From Lysobacter soyae (lineage in GTDB: Bacteria; Pseudomonadota; Gammaproteobacteria; Xanthomonadales; Xanthomonadaceae): a stretch of DNA of 64,000 nucleotides. Each line of letters opens with the position of its first letter. Position 1 is the first letter of the stretch. Positions 1 to 9,600 of the stretch are shown one piece after another. The position numbers were made by a program, and so were the translations under genes. The stretch lies in assembly GCF_019551435.1 (NCBI RefSeq), contig NZ_CP080544.1, forward strand, positions 620,001 through 684,000. Direction: 5' to 3'. The notes beneath the pieces were generated by a model. It was not told the origin of the DNA. It saw only the letters and a program-made list of their open reading frames with translations, and ran no database searches.

Positions 1-1041
1 GATCCGGATGCGCTCGACGCCCACTTGCGCATCAACCTGCAATTGCAGGATTCCGAAGGCAAACAGGTATTGGCACAGTCCCGTGACTTGGACGTGCTGC
101 GTCAGCGCTTTGGTCAGCAGGCGCATGATGCATTTGCAAGTCGCGCTGCACGCGATCTTGTCGCCGATGGTTTGCGCGCCTTCCCGGCCCAGCCGATTCC
201 GGCAACGGTGAAGGGCGAAGGCGGCATGCCGGTCTTTCCGGCGCTGGTGGACGCGGGTGAGTCTGTGTCGATGCGCGTCTTCCCGGCCCGGGCGGAAGCG
301 GACGCGGCGCATGCGCAAGGCGTCAGGCGATTGTTGCTGATCGGGTTGGAGGACAAGGCCAAGCAGGCGCGAAAACAATTGCCGATACCCGCGAAAACCG
401 GTCTGTTGTACGCGGCGATCGAATCGGCGGCGCCGCGGCGCGCCGGTCTGAAAGACAGCGATCGCCTGCGCGAAGATCTGGTGGCGGGTGCGGCGATGGC
501 GCTCACCCCGAATGCGCTTCAGAACATCCGTGATGCGGCGGCCTTCGACACGCTCCTGGGGGAGATGGGCAAGGGTCTGTTTGCCGAAGCGATGCGACGC
601 CTGCAGCAGGTGGAAAGCATTCTCGATCTGGTCGCCGAGGTGCGGGCAAGCCTTGAAAGTCGTTTGATGGGTTGGGCCGCGGGAAACCTTGCCGATATGC
701 AGGCGCACCTGGCGTCCCTTGCATTTCCGGGGTTCTTGCGCGATATGGACGCGACCGTGTTGTCTCACTACCCGCGCTACCTGCGTGCATTGAAGTTCCG
801 TGCCGAACGCGCGCAGCGTGACCCGGCCAAAGATCAGCTGCGCATGCTCGAGTTGAAGCCGTTCGTTGATGCGCTGGACGCTCTGTCGCCCGGCCAGCGT
901 GACACCCAAGATTGGGTCGAGTTTCGCCATGCGCTTGAAGAATTGCGCGTGGCAACCTTTGCACAGGAACTCGGATTCGCTTCAGGGACGTCAGTCAAAC
1001 GACTGCATACGCGACTTGAACGACTGCGCATGACAAGATGA
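1..1041 (+). CDS. hrpA: ATP-dependent RNA helicase HrpA, C-terminal part (5' end outside window)
   Basis: The frame is open from base 1, so this is the 3' part of a longer gene; about 346 residues are visible. They match the C-terminal DUF3418 region of HrpA-type DEAH-box RNA helicases, for example LRINLQLQDSEGKQVLAQSRD and the closing SVKRLHTRLERLR. HrpA family helicases are about 1,300 residues long and are linked to mRNA processing and rescue of stalled ribosomes. The helicase motor itself lies upstream and cannot be checked here. The stop codon lies four bases before the relA start, so the two may be co-transcribed. Confidence 0.85.
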   Translation, partial: DPDALDAHLRINLQLQDSEGKQVLAQSRDLDVLRQRFGQQAHDAFASRAARDLVADGLRAFPAQPIPATVKGEGGMPVFPALVDAGESVSMRVFPARAEADAAHAQGVRRLLLIGLEDKAKQARKQLPIPAKTGLLYAAIESAAPRRAGLKDSDRLREDLVAGAAMALTPNALQNIRDAAAFDTLLGEMGKGLFAEAMRRLQQVESILDLVAEVRASLESRLMGWAAGNLADMQAHLASLAFPGFLRDMDATVLSHYPRYLRALKFRAERAQRDPAKDQLRMLELKPFVDALDALSPGQRDTQDWVEFRHALEELRVATFAQELGFASGTSVKRLHTRLERLRMTR

Positions 1042-1045
1042 AGCC

Positions 1046-3169
1046 ATGTCGGATCACTTGAGCCACGCACTGGATACCCTCGCGCCTTCACTGGCGGCGA
1101 GCACACGTGCCCAGCTCATGGGTCAACTTGCGGATTCCGCGACCGCATTGGCCGATGCGCTGCCACGCTTGGAAATCGTGGTGGCATTGCTCGGATCCAT
1201 GAACGCCTCCGACGACGTGATTGCCGCTGCGATTGTGCATGCCGCCGGCGTGCCACGCGATGGCCTGCCGGAAAGCTGGCGTACGTTGGTTGACGGCCTC
1301 GATGCGGACGCACGCATTCGTGAAATCCACGCGGCACGTTCCGACGCGCTTGATCCCGAGCCCTTGCGTCGGCTGTTGCTCGCGATGCTGGATGACCTGC
1401 GCGTGGTGCCGGTGATCCTCGCCAAGCAATTGGCGTCGTTGCGATTGGCCATTGCCGCCGACGACGAAAGCCAAGAAGATCTCGCACACCTGACGCGCGC
1501 AATCCACGCGCCTCTGGCCAACCGTTTGGGCATCTGGCAACTCAAATGGGAACTCGAAGACCTGGCCTTCCGCGTGCTGGAGCCGGAGGCCTACCGCCGT
1601 CTGGCCAAATCCATGGACGGCACGCGCCGCGCGCGCCAGGCCCATATCGAGCTGGTCAAGACCTCACTTCAAGAGGCATTGCGAACGCACGGATTCGATG
1701 CGGAGATCAGCGGACGTCCGAAACATCTCTACAGCATCTGGAAAAAGATGCACCGCAAGAATGTGGCCTTGGAAGCCCTGCAGGATTTGAGCGCAGTGCG
1801 CGTGTTAGTCAACAGCGTGAGCGATTGCTATGCCGTACTCGGCCTGGTGCACGCGACCTGGACGCCGGTGCCCGGCGCTTTCGATGATTACATCGCACGG
1901 CCGAAGAACAACGATTACCAATCCCTACACACGGCGATCATCGGTCCTGAGGGCAGGATCGTCGAAGTGCAAATACGCACACGGGACATGCACGCGGCAG
2001 CGGAACTCGGTATTGCCGCGCACTGGCGCTACAAGGAAGGGGGGCCGGGCGATCCGACATTGGAGCGCAAGGTCGCGTGGATGCGGCAGTTGCTCGAACG
2101 CGGCGAGGACGAACCCGACCAAGGTTTCGGCGGTGCATTGGCATCGGAGCTGGTCGAGGATCGGGTCTATGTTTTGACGCCGAAAGGCGCGGTGCTCGAT
2201 TTACCGCATGGCGCCACGCCTTTGGACTTCGCCTACCGGGTGCACACCGATGTGGGGCATCGCTGCATCGGCGCCAAGGTGGATGGTCGGATCGTGCCGC
2301 TGGATACCGCGCTCGCCACCGGCCAACGCGTCGAGATCATGACCGGTAAAGAGATCGCGCCGCGCCGTGATTGGTTGATGCCGGGCAACCGGTTCCTGGC
2401 GAACGGCCGTTCCCGCGAAAAAGTCCGCACGTGGTTCCGCAAGCTTGATCGCGAACGAAACGTCAATGAGGGCCGAGACATCGTTGATCGTGCATTGAAG
2501 CGTTCCGGATTCAACCATGCCGATCTCAGCGCGCTGTTGCCGGAATTCAACGTTGTCGACTTGAACGAATTGTTCGAACGTGTGGCCCTGGGTGAAGCGA
2601 GCCAGTCCGCCATTCTCAGGGCGTTGGCTAGGGCCGCCGAACCGCCGTCGGCGGAAACCGAACCGTCGTTACCGAAGTTCGCCGAGCTGCCGTCACGCCA
2701 ACCGAACTCGGCGCAAGGCATTCGCGTCGGCGGCATCGACAATGTGCTGACGTCGATCGCACAATGCTGCCAGCCGGTGGCAGGTGAGCAAGTCGTGGGT
2801 TACTTCACGAAAATGCAAGGCTTGAGAATTCATCGTGCGGACTGCGTTGAGTTCGAACGATTGTCCATGCGCGAGCCGGAACGCGTCGTGCCCGTAGCCT
2901 GGGGCGACGCGATGCCGAAGCAAGCCGTCGCGATCACGGTCGAAGCCGAAGACAGGAAATGGCTGGTGCGCGATATCGTCAACTTGATGTCGCAACTGGG
3001 CGTGGACGTAGGCGCGATCAACTCGCGTACGCTGGGTCGTTCCGGACGGCTTGGCGTCGAAATGCAAGTGCAGGTGCGGGACTACGGGCAACTGGCGCTG
3101 GTGCTGGACAAGCTGTCTTCCGTGGCCGGCGTGGAAGATGTTCGCCGGCAGAGCAGGCTCGCGCATTGA
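1046..3169 (+). CDS. relA: GTP pyrophosphokinase RelA, (p)ppGpp synthetase
   Basis: A 707-residue long RelA/SpoT homologue that makes the alarmone (p)ppGpp from GTP/GDP and ATP on starved ribosomes. The N-terminal hydrolase region is degenerate: AAAIVHA stands where an HD metal motif is expected, which fits monofunctional RelA. The synthetase domain (about 215-350) holds GRPKHLYSIWKKM, NDYQSLHT and EVQIRTRDMH. The TGS domain starts near VYVLTPKGAVLDLP. A Cys-bearing domain (SIAQCCQP, HRADC) and a C-terminal ACT domain follow. The acidic motif that separates RelA (EFDD) from SpoT (RFKD) reads AFDD here. E. coli RelA has 744 residues. The gene starts four bases after hrpA and ends one base before a glycosyltransferase. 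Confidence 0.93.
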   Translation: MSDHLSHALDTLAPSLAASTRAQLMGQLADSATALADALPRLEIVVALLGSMNASDDVIAAAIVHAAGVPRDGLPESWRTLVDGLDADARIREIHAARSDALDPEPLRRLLLAMLDDLRVVPVILAKQLASLRLAIAADDESQEDLAHLTRAIHAPLANRLGIWQLKWELEDLAFRVLEPEAYRRLAKSMDGTRRARQAHIELVKTSLQEALRTHGFDAEISGRPKHLYSIWKKMHRKNVALEALQDLSAVRVLVNSVSDCYAVLGLVHATWTPVPGAFDDYIARPKNNDYQSLHTAIIGPEGRIVEVQIRTRDMHAAAELGIAAHWRYKEGGPGDPTLERKVAWMRQLLERGEDEPDQGFGGALASELVEDRVYVLTPKGAVLDLPHGATPLDFAYRVHTDVGHRCIGAKVDGRIVPLDTALATGQRVEIMTGKEIAPRRDWLMPGNRFLANGRSREKVRTWFRKLDRERNVNEGRDIVDRALKRSGFNHADLSALLPEFNVVDLNELFERVALGEASQSAILRALARAAEPPSAETEPSLPKFAELPSRQPNSAQGIRVGGIDNVLTSIAQCCQPVAGEQVVGYFTKMQGLRIHRADCVEFERLSMREPERVVPVAWGDAMPKQAVAITVEAEDRKWLVRDIVNLMSQLGVDVGAINSRTLGRSGRLGVEMQVQVRDYGQLALVLDKLSSVAGVEDVRRQSRLAH

Positions 3170-3170
3170 C

Positions 3171-4178
3171 ATGAACCAGCAACCGACACAGACCAACGAC
3201 ACGTCGCTGTCCACAGCGGTTGTTCTGTGTACCTATAACGGTGAGGCCTACCTGCTTGCGCAGCTCGACAGTCTGCGCCGGCAAACACGTTTGCCCGACT
3301 TCCTCGTCCTTTTTGACGACGCTTCATCCGACACAACAGCCGCCATGCTCAACGCCGCGACGGCGGAATTCGAGGCATTGGGCGTCCGTGTCCACTTACA
3401 GGTCAATGGCCGCAACACCGGCTACGTCCGAAATTTCGAGCAGGCATTCCTGGCCGCACCTGCCGATCTATTGTTCCCTTGTGATCAAGATGACATTTGG
3501 CACGCCGACAAAATCGCGCGTATGACCGCCTGTTTCGAGTCTGACCCCGCGCTCGACGTTTTGCATTGCGATGCGAATTTGGTCGATGCCGACGCGGCGC
3601 CGATGGGACGGCGCTTGTTCGAAGTGCTGGAAGTCACGCGGCCTGAAATGGCGGCGATGACGCAAGGCAATGCGCTCGATGTACTGATCAAACGCAACGT
3701 CGTGACCGGTGCGGCGATGGCGTTTCGCAGGCGTGTGCTGGACAAAGCGCTGCCATTTCCCGCCGAGTGGGCGCACGACGAATGGCTTGCGTTGGTGGCT
3801 GCCTTGGACGGTCGGGTCCGCACCCTGGATGAGGTCCTGATCGACTACCGACAGCACGCAAACAACCAAATCGGCGTCAAGGCGCGTGGTGTCTTGCATA
3901 AGGCCGCGGGTATCGCCGGTTACCGCAAGGCATTCCTGAAGCGGATGGAAGCGCGCTATCGGGTGCTGGCCGAACGGGCGCAGTCGATGGACCGGCTGGA
4001 TGCTGCGCAGCGGGCGCGAATCCATGACCGCTGGGCGCATGCTCAACAACGGAATCTCGGGCGCAAACCCTTGGTCGTGCGCGCGCCGATCGTTGCCCGC
4101 GAGCTCGCACGGGGTCGATACCATCGCTATGGTCAAGGCATCCGTTCCGCACTGGTCGATTTGATGGGGCTGGACTGA
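3171..4178 (+). CDS. Family 2 glycosyltransferase
   Basis: A 335-residue GT-A fold glycosyltransferase. The start is the ATG one base after the relA stop; the open frame extends upstream only inside relA. The N-terminal Rossmann-like part shows VVLCTYNGEAYLLAQLDSL, and the nucleotide and metal region shows LVLFDDASSD and FPCDQDDIWHADK, typical of GT2 enzymes that work on surface polysaccharides. A later ED-like region (AEWAHDEWLALVAAL) probably holds the catalytic base. No membrane segment is evident, so it is likely cytoplasmic or membrane-associated. It overlaps the next glycosyltransferase by one base (TGATG), so the two probably act on the same glycan, perhaps O-antigen or exopolysaccharide. 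Donor and acceptor cannot be predicted. Confidence 0.85.
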   Translation: MNQQPTQTNDTSLSTAVVLCTYNGEAYLLAQLDSLRRQTRLPDFLVLFDDASSDTTAAMLNAATAEFEALGVRVHLQVNGRNTGYVRNFEQAFLAAPADLLFPCDQDDIWHADKIARMTACFESDPALDVLHCDANLVDADAAPMGRRLFEVLEVTRPEMAAMTQGNALDVLIKRNVVTGAAMAFRRRVLDKALPFPAEWAHDEWLALVAALDGRVRTLDEVLIDYRQHANNQIGVKARGVLHKAAGIAGYRKAFLKRMEARYRVLAERAQSMDRLDAAQRARIHDRWAHAQQRNLGRKPLVVRAPIVARELARGRYHRYGQGIRSALVDLMGLD

Positions 4179-5122
4179 TGCAATACATCACACCTGCCGA
4201 CGTCGCGGCCGTCATCATCACCTATGCGCCGGACCTTGAGGCGCTCGCTGCCCATCTGAAGCAGGTCGCGGCACAAGTCGCACGCGTGTATCTCGTCGAC
4301 AATTCGACCACGCAGGCCGATCGAGCGGGCGTCAGCGCATTGGCCGCAGAGAATGTGCACGTTCTTTCCCTTGGGGGCAACCGCGGAATCGCGGAAGCGT
4401 TGAATGCGGGCATTCAAGCCGCCCGCGCAGAGGCGAGCCACGTCCTCTTGCTGGATCAGGACAGCGCGCCCGAACCGGAGATGACCCAGCGGTTGATCCG
4501 GGACCTGCAGGCGGCCAGTCGCGAGGGCGCTCCGATCGCCGCCATCGGCCCGACCCAAATCGATGTCCGAAACGGCATGCGTGCACCCTTTGTCCGCTTC
4601 GGCTTTCCCTTTAACAAGAAACTTTGGCCGGCGTCCGGCGCATGGGCGGACTGCGACTTTCTGATCACGTCGGGCAGTCTGGTCGCGATCACGGCCTACG
4701 ATGCGATCGGCCCCTTCGACGCCCGTCTGTTCATCGACAACGTCGATATGGAGTGGTCACATCGTGCGACAGCGGCGGGCTACCGATTGGCCGGCAGCGC
4801 TGACGCGGGGCTGCGCCATCAGCTGGGCGACCGGTTGACGCGGCGGCCGGGCGGATATGCCGCGGTACATGCGCCGATCCGCCTCTATTACATGATGCGA
4901 AATCGTGTGCACCTGTATTTCCGTCGCAACACGCCGCGCCTATGGATTGCGCAAGACCTGCCGAGGCTGCTCTTGAAGTTCATCGGATTCAGTCTGTTCG
5001 TGGCGCCGCGCAGAACGAACGCCCGTGCCATGTTGCGCGGTATCGGGGATGGCCTGCGCGGGCGGCTGGGTCCGAGTGCCGATTCATTCCCGGGTGAGGG
5101 TTCCGGCGGCAATCTGGCATAG
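4178..5122 (+). CDS. Family 2 glycosyltransferase, rhamnosyltransferase-like
   Basis: A 314-residue GT2 enzyme coupled to the previous gene by a TGATG overlap. It opens with AAVIITYAPDLEALAAHL, then LVDNSTT and GNRGIAEALNAGI, and carries HVLLLDQDSAP as the DxD-type metal motif. The later FIDNVDMEWSHRA segment is typical of rhamnosyltransferase-like GT2 proteins (RfbF/WbbL type). That family usually transfers dTDP-rhamnose to lipopolysaccharide or related glycans. The specificity here is inference from overall resemblance. The pair sits between relA and the PBP1B gene, outside any larger O-antigen cluster in view. Confidence 0.82.
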   Translation: MQYITPADVAAVIITYAPDLEALAAHLKQVAAQVARVYLVDNSTTQADRAGVSALAAENVHVLSLGGNRGIAEALNAGIQAARAEASHVLLLDQDSAPEPEMTQRLIRDLQAASREGAPIAAIGPTQIDVRNGMRAPFVRFGFPFNKKLWPASGAWADCDFLITSGSLVAITAYDAIGPFDARLFIDNVDMEWSHRATAAGYRLAGSADAGLRHQLGDRLTRRPGGYAAVHAPIRLYYMMRNRVHLYFRRNTPRLWIAQDLPRLLLKFIGFSLFVAPRRTNARAMLRGIGDGLRGRLGPSADSFPGEGSGGNLA

Positions 5123-5155
5123 ACTTGGAAAATCCTGCATTGAGTACCGCTGTCC

Positions 5156-7651
5156 GTGGCAAGAGACGATTACGACGATTTTGAAGACGTGCACGATGAC
5201 GACTTCGACGATTACGAAGACTACGATGACGGCGACACGCGCGGGCTCTCGTATTGGTTGAGAAAGGCGCTGATGGGTGCCTTGGCCGCACTGGCGCTTT
5301 TCCTCGGTTTTCTCGTGCCCTACATGCTGTACTTGAACCACCAAGTGGGCACGCGTTTCGGCCAATTGCAATGGCAGTTGCCGACCCGCGTTTATGCACG
5401 CCCCCTGCAATTGCAACCAGGCATCGCCCTGACCGGCGACACCTTGAAATCAGAATTGGAATTGGCCTCCTATCGTGACGATGGCGTCGGTGACAGGCCG
5501 GGCAGCTATGCGCGCAAGGGCAATCAATTCATGATTTCGAGCCGTGGCTTCAACGATGTGGGCGGTGTGATCAATCCGCATCGGATCACGGTGACCCTCA
5601 ACGACGGCGCCGTAGCCAGTCTCCGTGATCGCGATAACAAAGCCGCCATGAAGGTGACGCGCCTCGATCCCGCACGTATCGGCACGTTGTACGGTCGCAA
5701 TCAAGAAGAACGCGAACTGGTGCGTTTGGAAGAACTGCCTGAGAAATTGGTGACCGGCTTGCAAGCGGTGGAAGACAAGGATTTCGCCCACCATTTCGGC
5801 GTGGATCTCACTGGCGTGTTGCGGGCCATTTGGATCAATCTCAAATCCGGTGATCGCAAACAGGGTGCCAGCACCCTGACCCAGCAGCTCGCCCGAAGCG
5901 GATTGCTCGGAATCGGCAAAGAGCAGACCTACACGCGCAAATTCAAGGAAATGCTCTATGCCGTCATTCTTGAAGCGCGCTACGACAAGCGGACAATTCT
6001 CGAAACCTATTTCAATCAGGTCTACCTCGGCCAGCAGGGCAATCAAGCCATCCACGGCGTCGCCGCCGCGTCCAAATTTTGGTATGGCCGAAACGTTCGC
6101 GATCTGAGCAACGAGCAAATTGCCTTGTTGATTGCGATTGTCCGTGGCCCGTCTTGGTACGACCCGCGCAAGAATCCGGAGCGCGCGCTGGAACGGCGCA
6201 ATTTTGTTTTGGAAAAAATGCTTCAAAACAATGTGTTGACGCAGAAGGAATATGAAGCGGCGGTCAAAGCCCCATTGGGTGTCACCAAGACGCCGGAGGG
6301 CGCGGGCGGCAACCGTTTTCCAGCCTACGTCGAGTTGGTTCGTCGGCAATTGGCCAGTGACTATTCCAACGACGATCTTTCAGGCGCGGGCATGTCGGTG
6401 ATGACGGCCATGTCACCCAGTGCGCAGGCCTATGCGGAAGGTTCGGTTTCTGCTGTGATTTCCAGCGTGAGCAGCCGTCGTCGTCCCGCACTTGATGCGG
6501 GCCTGGTCATGACCAATGTCCATAACGGTGAAGTGGTCGCGGTCGTGGGCAGCAAGAATTACACAGAGGCCGGTTTCAACCGCGCCTTGGATGCAAAACG
6601 CCCGATCGGTTCGCTAATCAAACCGTTTGAATACATGTTGGCACTGGCACAGCCGGGGCGTTGGTCGCTCGCAACTTATGTGGATGATTCACCGGTGTCG
6701 GTGATTCTCGGCAACGGCAAACGCTGGAACCCGAGCAACTCGGACAACCAAAGTCACGGGAGCGTCCGGGTGATCGATGCACTTGCGCAGTCTTACAACC
6801 AAGCCACGGTGCGATTGGGCATGGCGGTGCAAACGCAACGCGTCGCCGAATTGATGAAAGTGTTAGCCGGCATCGACACGGGAACCAATCCGTCGTTGCT
6901 TCTCGGCGCCACCGACCAAAGTCCGTATGCCATGGCGCAGGCCTATCAATTTCTTGCCAGCGGCGGTGAGATCCAACCGTTGCGTTCCGTGCGCGGTGTC
7001 TTGGATCGCAACGGCAAGGCGCTCAAACGCTACGACAAGGCACCTGCGCCGGCGCAAGAGGGCGATGCCATCGCCGCGCGTTTGGTGACCTTCGCGCTCC
7101 AAAGGGTTGTGAGTGGCGGTACCGCGCGGCAGTTGATGAGCGATGGCTTCGGGCGGCTGACGCCGGCAGGTAAAACCGGTACATCCAACGACAGTCGTGA
7201 CAGTTGGTACGCCGGCTATACGGGCGACCATCTCGCAGTGATTTGGGTCGGCAATGACCAGAACAAGCCGACCGGTCTCTACGGTGCGACCGGCGCGATG
7301 CGCGTTTGGTCCTCGATTTTCAAGAAGTTGCCGACGGCACCATTGCAATTGAATCAAAGAGGCTTGGATTGGCAGTGGGTGTCGGGATCGAATGCCACCG
7401 AGGCGGGTTGTCCCGGGGCACAACGCATCCCGTTCGTGAAGGGCTATGCGCCGCCGTTCCAATCGTGTGCGCCTGCACCCGAGCCCACGCCGTTTGAAGA
7501 TCCCAACGCACTGCCGCCCGATGGCACCGAGCCGATGATGCCTGCGGATGGGCAAGACGTTGGTCAAACCGGTTGGCCAACGCGCGGCGATCCCGCGCGA
7601 CAAGTGCAACCGATGCCGCAGAACGTTCCGGCCGAACCCGTCGGCCAATGA
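5156..7651 (+). CDS. mrcB: Penicillin-binding protein 1B, bifunctional glycosyltransferase/transpeptidase
   Basis: An 831-residue class A PBP that polymerises and cross-links peptidoglycan in the periplasm. The start is GTG. The cytoplasmic N-terminus is extremely acidic (residues 2-27 are mostly Asp, Glu and Tyr). One membrane anchor follows at about 38-58. Next come a UB2H-like region and the GT51 domain, with catalytic Glu206 in AVEDKDFAHHFGVD and the KQGASTLTQQLAR motif. The transpeptidase has Ser486 in GSLIK, the SYN motif in AQSYNQATV and KTGTSNDSRDSWYAGYTG. Length and order match PBP1b (MrcB). The C-terminal tail is Pro-rich. Its last four bases overlap the following helicase gene. Confidence 0.93.
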   Translation: MARDDYDDFEDVHDDDFDDYEDYDDGDTRGLSYWLRKALMGALAALALFLGFLVPYMLYLNHQVGTRFGQLQWQLPTRVYARPLQLQPGIALTGDTLKSELELASYRDDGVGDRPGSYARKGNQFMISSRGFNDVGGVINPHRITVTLNDGAVASLRDRDNKAAMKVTRLDPARIGTLYGRNQEERELVRLEELPEKLVTGLQAVEDKDFAHHFGVDLTGVLRAIWINLKSGDRKQGASTLTQQLARSGLLGIGKEQTYTRKFKEMLYAVILEARYDKRTILETYFNQVYLGQQGNQAIHGVAAASKFWYGRNVRDLSNEQIALLIAIVRGPSWYDPRKNPERALERRNFVLEKMLQNNVLTQKEYEAAVKAPLGVTKTPEGAGGNRFPAYVELVRRQLASDYSNDDLSGAGMSVMTAMSPSAQAYAEGSVSAVISSVSSRRRPALDAGLVMTNVHNGEVVAVVGSKNYTEAGFNRALDAKRPIGSLIKPFEYMLALAQPGRWSLATYVDDSPVSVILGNGKRWNPSNSDNQSHGSVRVIDALAQSYNQATVRLGMAVQTQRVAELMKVLAGIDTGTNPSLLLGATDQSPYAMAQAYQFLASGGEIQPLRSVRGVLDRNGKALKRYDKAPAPAQEGDAIAARLVTFALQRVVSGGTARQLMSDGFGRLTPAGKTGTSNDSRDSWYAGYTGDHLAVIWVGNDQNKPTGLYGATGAMRVWSSIFKKLPTAPLQLNQRGLDWQWVSGSNATEAGCPGAQRIPFVKGYAPPFQSCAPAPEPTPFEDPNALPPDGTEPMMPADGQDVGQTGWPTRGDPARQVQPMPQNVPAEPVGQ

Positions 7652-9600
7652 CCACGCTGCAAGATTCGGTTGAATCATCACTTCGCGAAGGTGGGGCCCT
7701 GGCAAACGCGTTGCCGGGCTTCCGTGCTCGCGAAGGTCAGCAACGCATGGCGGCGGCTGTCTGTGAGGCAATTCAATCGCGCGGCACACTGCTCGCCGAA
7801 GCCGGGACGGGGACCGGCAAGACCTATGCCTATCTCGTTCCGCTGCTGCTCTCCGGCAAAAAAGCGATTGTCTCGACGGGCACGCGCGCGCTGCAGGACC
7901 AACTTTTTCATCGCGATTTGCCGCGCGTGCGCGATGCCTTGGGCAAACCCGCAAAAACCGCCTTGCTCAAAGGGCGCGCCAATTACTTGTGCTTCCACCG
8001 AATGGAATTGGCCAAAGGCGAAAGCCGATTCGGCACCCGCGAGCAAGTTGATTATTTCCAACGCATCGTTTCCTGGAGCGGTCGGACCGCAGCAGGCGAC
8101 CTCGCCGAAGTCGCCGGGATTCCCGACGACAGTCCCGTCTTGCCGATGGTCACGAGTACCGCGGACAATTGCTTGGGAACCGATTGTCCGTTCTGGGCGG
8201 ACTGCTTCGTGGTCAAGGCAAGACAACGCGCGCAAGCCGCAGACATCGTGGTCGTCAATCACCATTTGCTGTTGGCCGATCTCGCACTGAAACAGGAAGG
8301 CTTTGGCGAAATCCTTCCCGGCGCGGAAGCATTCGTGATTGACGAGGCGCATCAGCTCCCGGAACTGGCCGCATTGTTTTTCGGTGAAGCTTTGAGTGCA
8401 CGGCAAATTGTCGAATGCGCACGCGAGTGCGTTGTTGAAGCGAAAAACGTGAGTACCGCCACCGCCTTGGTCGCGCCCGTCGCGCTGCAAGTGGAGAACG
8501 GCGCCCGGCTTCTACGGCAAAAACTCGAAGGTCTTCCGGCACGCGGTACGCGCGAGCGCTTGCACGCATTTCCGGAAGTTGATGCGAGCGCGCAGCAATT
8601 GAGCGATGAATTGGGCGCTTTGGCCGATGGCTTGAAGTCGTTGGAGGGCGCCTCGACGGTGCTCGATGCATTGCATGCACGCGTCCTGGTGATCCGCCAA
8701 AAGCTGGACGATTGGTTTGCGCTCACGCCGTCGGTCGAGACGACCGAAGCGCCCAGCGTGCTCTGGTATGAACTTTCTCCGCGGGGTTTTCGTTTGTCGA
8801 AAACGCCGATTGATGTGTCGGCGGCATTGCGTTCTCAACGCGAGGCGAGTGGTGCGGCGTGGATATTCACCTCGGCGACCCTTTCCATCGCCGGTGATTT
8901 CACCCATGCCAGCACCCGTCTGGGTTTGGATGCGCCGGCCACCTTGCTTGAGCCCAGCCCCTTTGCGTGGGCCGAGAATGCCCTGTGCTATTTGCCGCCC
9001 GGCATGCCACAACCATCGGATCGCCATTTCACACGTGCATTGGTCGAGCGCCTTACTCCGGTGTTGCAGGCCTCGAAGGGACGTGCCTTCGTTTTGTTCG
9101 CGTCGCACCGTGCCCTGCGCGAAGCCGCGGAAATGCTCGCCGATCAGCCTTGGCCGCTGTTTGTACAAGGCCAAGCACCACGCGCACAACTGCTGGAGGG
9201 TTTCCGCAGTTCGGGCAATGGCGTCCTGCTCGGAACGGCCAGTTTCCGCGAAGGCGTCGATGTCGCAGGCGACGCATTGAGCGTTGTCGTCATCGACAAA
9301 CTCCCGTTTGCCGCGCCGGATGATCCGGTGTTCGAAGCGCGTCTGGATGCGATTCGGCGCGCGGGCGGCGTGCCGTTCCGGGACGAACAGATTCCCCAAG
9401 CCGTGATCGCGATGAAACAAGGCGTCGGTCGTTTGATTCGCACCGAAACCGATCGCGGTGTATTGGTGCTGTGCGATCCGCGCCTCACCGAAAAAAGTTA
9501 CGGGAAGATTTTTCTCGAATCGATTCCACCCGCGGTGATGACGCGCCGGGTCGAGGATGTCCAAACGTTTTTTGCGAATCCCGAGGAGCTCGCTGCATGA
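7648..9600 (+). CDS. yoaA: ATP-dependent DNA helicase of the YoaA/DinG family
   Basis: A 650-residue superfamily 2, XPD-like 5'-3' DNA helicase. The start ATG overlaps the mrcB stop (ATGA). Walker A is AEAGTGTGKTYAYLV and Walker B is VIDEAHQL. Four cysteines lie between them (NYLCF, DNCLG, TDCPF, ADCF) and form the [4Fe-4S] site of XPD/DinG helicases. Motif VI is QGVGRLIRTETDRG. The length matches E. coli YoaA (636) rather than DinG (716), and YoaA also neighbours tsaB in many genomes. Its likely role is unwinding during replication-fork or damage repair. The stop overlaps the tsaB start. Confidence 0.9.
   Translation: MTTLQDSVESSLREGGALANALPGFRAREGQQRMAAAVCEAIQSRGTLLAEAGTGTGKTYAYLVPLLLSGKKAIVSTGTRALQDQLFHRDLPRVRDALGKPAKTALLKGRANYLCFHRMELAKGESRFGTREQVDYFQRIVSWSGRTAAGDLAEVAGIPDDSPVLPMVTSTADNCLGTDCPFWADCFVVKARQRAQAADIVVVNHHLLLADLALKQEGFGEILPGAEAFVIDEAHQLPELAALFFGEALSARQIVECARECVVEAKNVSTATALVAPVALQVENGARLLRQKLEGLPARGTRERLHAFPEVDASAQQLSDELGALADGLKSLEGASTVLDALHARVLVIRQKLDDWFALTPSVETTEAPSVLWYELSPRGFRLSKTPIDVSAALRSQREASGAAWIFTSATLSIAGDFTHASTRLGLDAPATLLEPSPFAWAENALCYLPPGMPQPSDRHFTRALVERLTPVLQASKGRAFVLFASHRALREAAEMLADQPWPLFVQGQAPRAQLLEGFRSSGNGVLLGTASFREGVDVAGDALSVVVIDKLPFAAPDDPVFEARLDAIRRAGGVPFRDEQIPQAVIAMKQGVGRLIRTETDRGVLVLCDPRLTEKSYGKIFLESIPPAVMTRRVEDVQTFFANPEELAA

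Noticed and set aside
3051-3170. A 40-codon N-terminal extension of the first glycosyltransferase
   Set aside because: It lies inside relA in another frame and has a Cys/Trp-rich composition; the GT2 fold begins right after the ATG at 3171.
5450-6349. A 299-codon minus-strand frame opposite mrcB
   Set aside because: The plus-strand product is a complete PBP1B with all motifs; the antisense product has no recognisable domain.
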